NCBI RefSeq assembly: GCF_001746415.1 | Contig: NZ_MEHJ01000001.1 | Location: 372,001 to 436,000 of the forward strand | Length of the DNA: 64,000 bases | Direction: 5' to 3' | DNA from: Streptomyces agglomeratus | GTDB lineage: Bacteria; Actinomycetota; Actinomycetes; Streptomycetales; Streptomycetaceae | Part shown: piece after piece, positions 63,780 to 64,000 of the stretch | Position numbering within the stretch: the stretch's first letter is position 1 | Layout of the letters: each line of letters opens with the position of its first letter | The notes under the pieces: model-generated | Database searches by the model: none | Told to the model about the DNA's origin: nothing | What the model saw: only the letters and a program-made list of their open reading frames with translations | Made by a program: the position numbers and the translations under genes

Positions 63780-64000
63780 TGTCCTGCGCCAGAAATGGCG
63801 AGACTAAGTCTGTAGGCTGTTTTCATGGTGTCTCGGGGTCCTGGTGCTGTCGAAGTCGTGCTGTCTGCCGAGGAGCGGGCGGAGTTGGCGCGTTGGGCAG
63901 CGGGTGGTGCGGTGTCGGCTCGTGTGGCGGAGCGGGCCCGTATCATCCTGGCCTGTGCCGAGGGCGGCTCCAACACCGCTGTGGCGGCAGACTTCGGGGT
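63776..64000 (+). mobile_element. Second IS630-family element, cut by the window end
   Basis: Begins with the same end CTAGTGTCCTGCGCCAG as the first IS630 copy but a different subterminal region. Confidence 0.75.
63825..64000 (+). CDS. IS630-family transposase, N-terminal part (window edge)
   Basis: MVSRGPGAVEVVLSAEERAELARWAAGGAVSARVAERARIILACAEGGSNTAVAADFGV, an N-terminal HTH region of a different IS630 subtype from the copy at 61123. Continues beyond the window. Confidence 0.75.
   Translation, partial: MVSRGPGAVEVVLSAEERAELARWAAGGAVSARVAERARIILACAEGGSNTAVAADFG

Noticed and set aside
1..64000. tRNA, rRNA or riboswitch genes
   Set aside because: None recognised while reading; a dedicated covariance-model scan would be needed to exclude them.

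Overview
The window looks like Streptomyces or a close actinomycete: very high GC, strong third-position GC bias, GTG/TTG starts, and typical families (DUF5753 regulators, RsbW-like ATPases, Asp23/DUF6286 envelope-stress genes, PASTA and SUKH proteins, a type VII secretion (T7SS) toxin). The density of insertion sequences and broken genes suggests a chromosome arm or a large linear plasmid. No rRNA, tRNA, ribosomal-protein or replication gene was seen. All functional calls come from reading the translations; no database search was run.

Layout. (1) 0-13 kb is a graveyard with a few intact genes. Remnants include IS5-like, IS110 and tyrosine-recombinase pieces, an ATPase and a PCMT-like methyltransferase broken by stop codons or indels, and damaged RidA and DUF4142 genes. 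The better preserved genes are a PASTA membrane protein, a GNAT, a PLP-dependent lyase, a secreted tripeptidyl-aminopeptidase-like hydrolase and a small membrane protein. (2) 13.4-15.2 kb is a complete IS1634-family element with terminal repeats. (3) 15.5-32.3 kb is an envelope/stress island: RsbW-like ATPase, NfeD-SPFH pair, carbonic anhydrase, low-affinity iron permease family protein, fatty-acid desaturase, STAS protein, YihY, DUF6131, PAS-PAS-SpoIIE phosphatase, and two divergent Asp23/Gls24 loci, one with an ECF sigma factor and a protein that looks like a zinc anti-sigma domain fused to a Gls24-like domain. (4) 33.7-47.6 kb is a polymorphic-toxin locus: a small YrhB-like protein, a toxin of about 2,016 residues (one frameshift) with a CpnT-like N-terminus, two papain-fold glutamine-deamidase-like domains and a C-terminal zinc deaminase, then three large accessory genes (P-loop/SUKH-4; degenerate P-loop protein; YrhB/dead-deaminase/SUKH-4), and a SUKH-1 gene nearby. 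(5) 49.5-52.7 kb is one IS110 element split by a 1.7 kb cassette (MerR regulator and quinone-oxidoreductase-like gene). The cassette has Tn7/Mu-type ends: 5'-TGT termini, two 19-bp subterminal repeats per end, and a 5-bp target duplication. (6) 53-60 kb holds metabolic and secreted enzymes plus a PucR-type regulator. (7) 61-64 kb is an IS630-IS701-IS630 stack in which the IS701 element sits in a CTAG.

How it fits together. The toxin locus reads as one system: a T7SS-delivered multi-warhead effector followed by candidate immunity genes, several of which carry immunity-type folds. The stress island combines membrane maintenance with partner-switching regulators (ATPase, STAS, SpoIIE phosphatase), although the STAS gene and parts of the Asp23 loci are frameshifted. 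Many lesions are single-base indels in C or G runs or C:G-to-T:A nonsense changes. They could be real decay or partly assembly error, and read-level evidence would decide.
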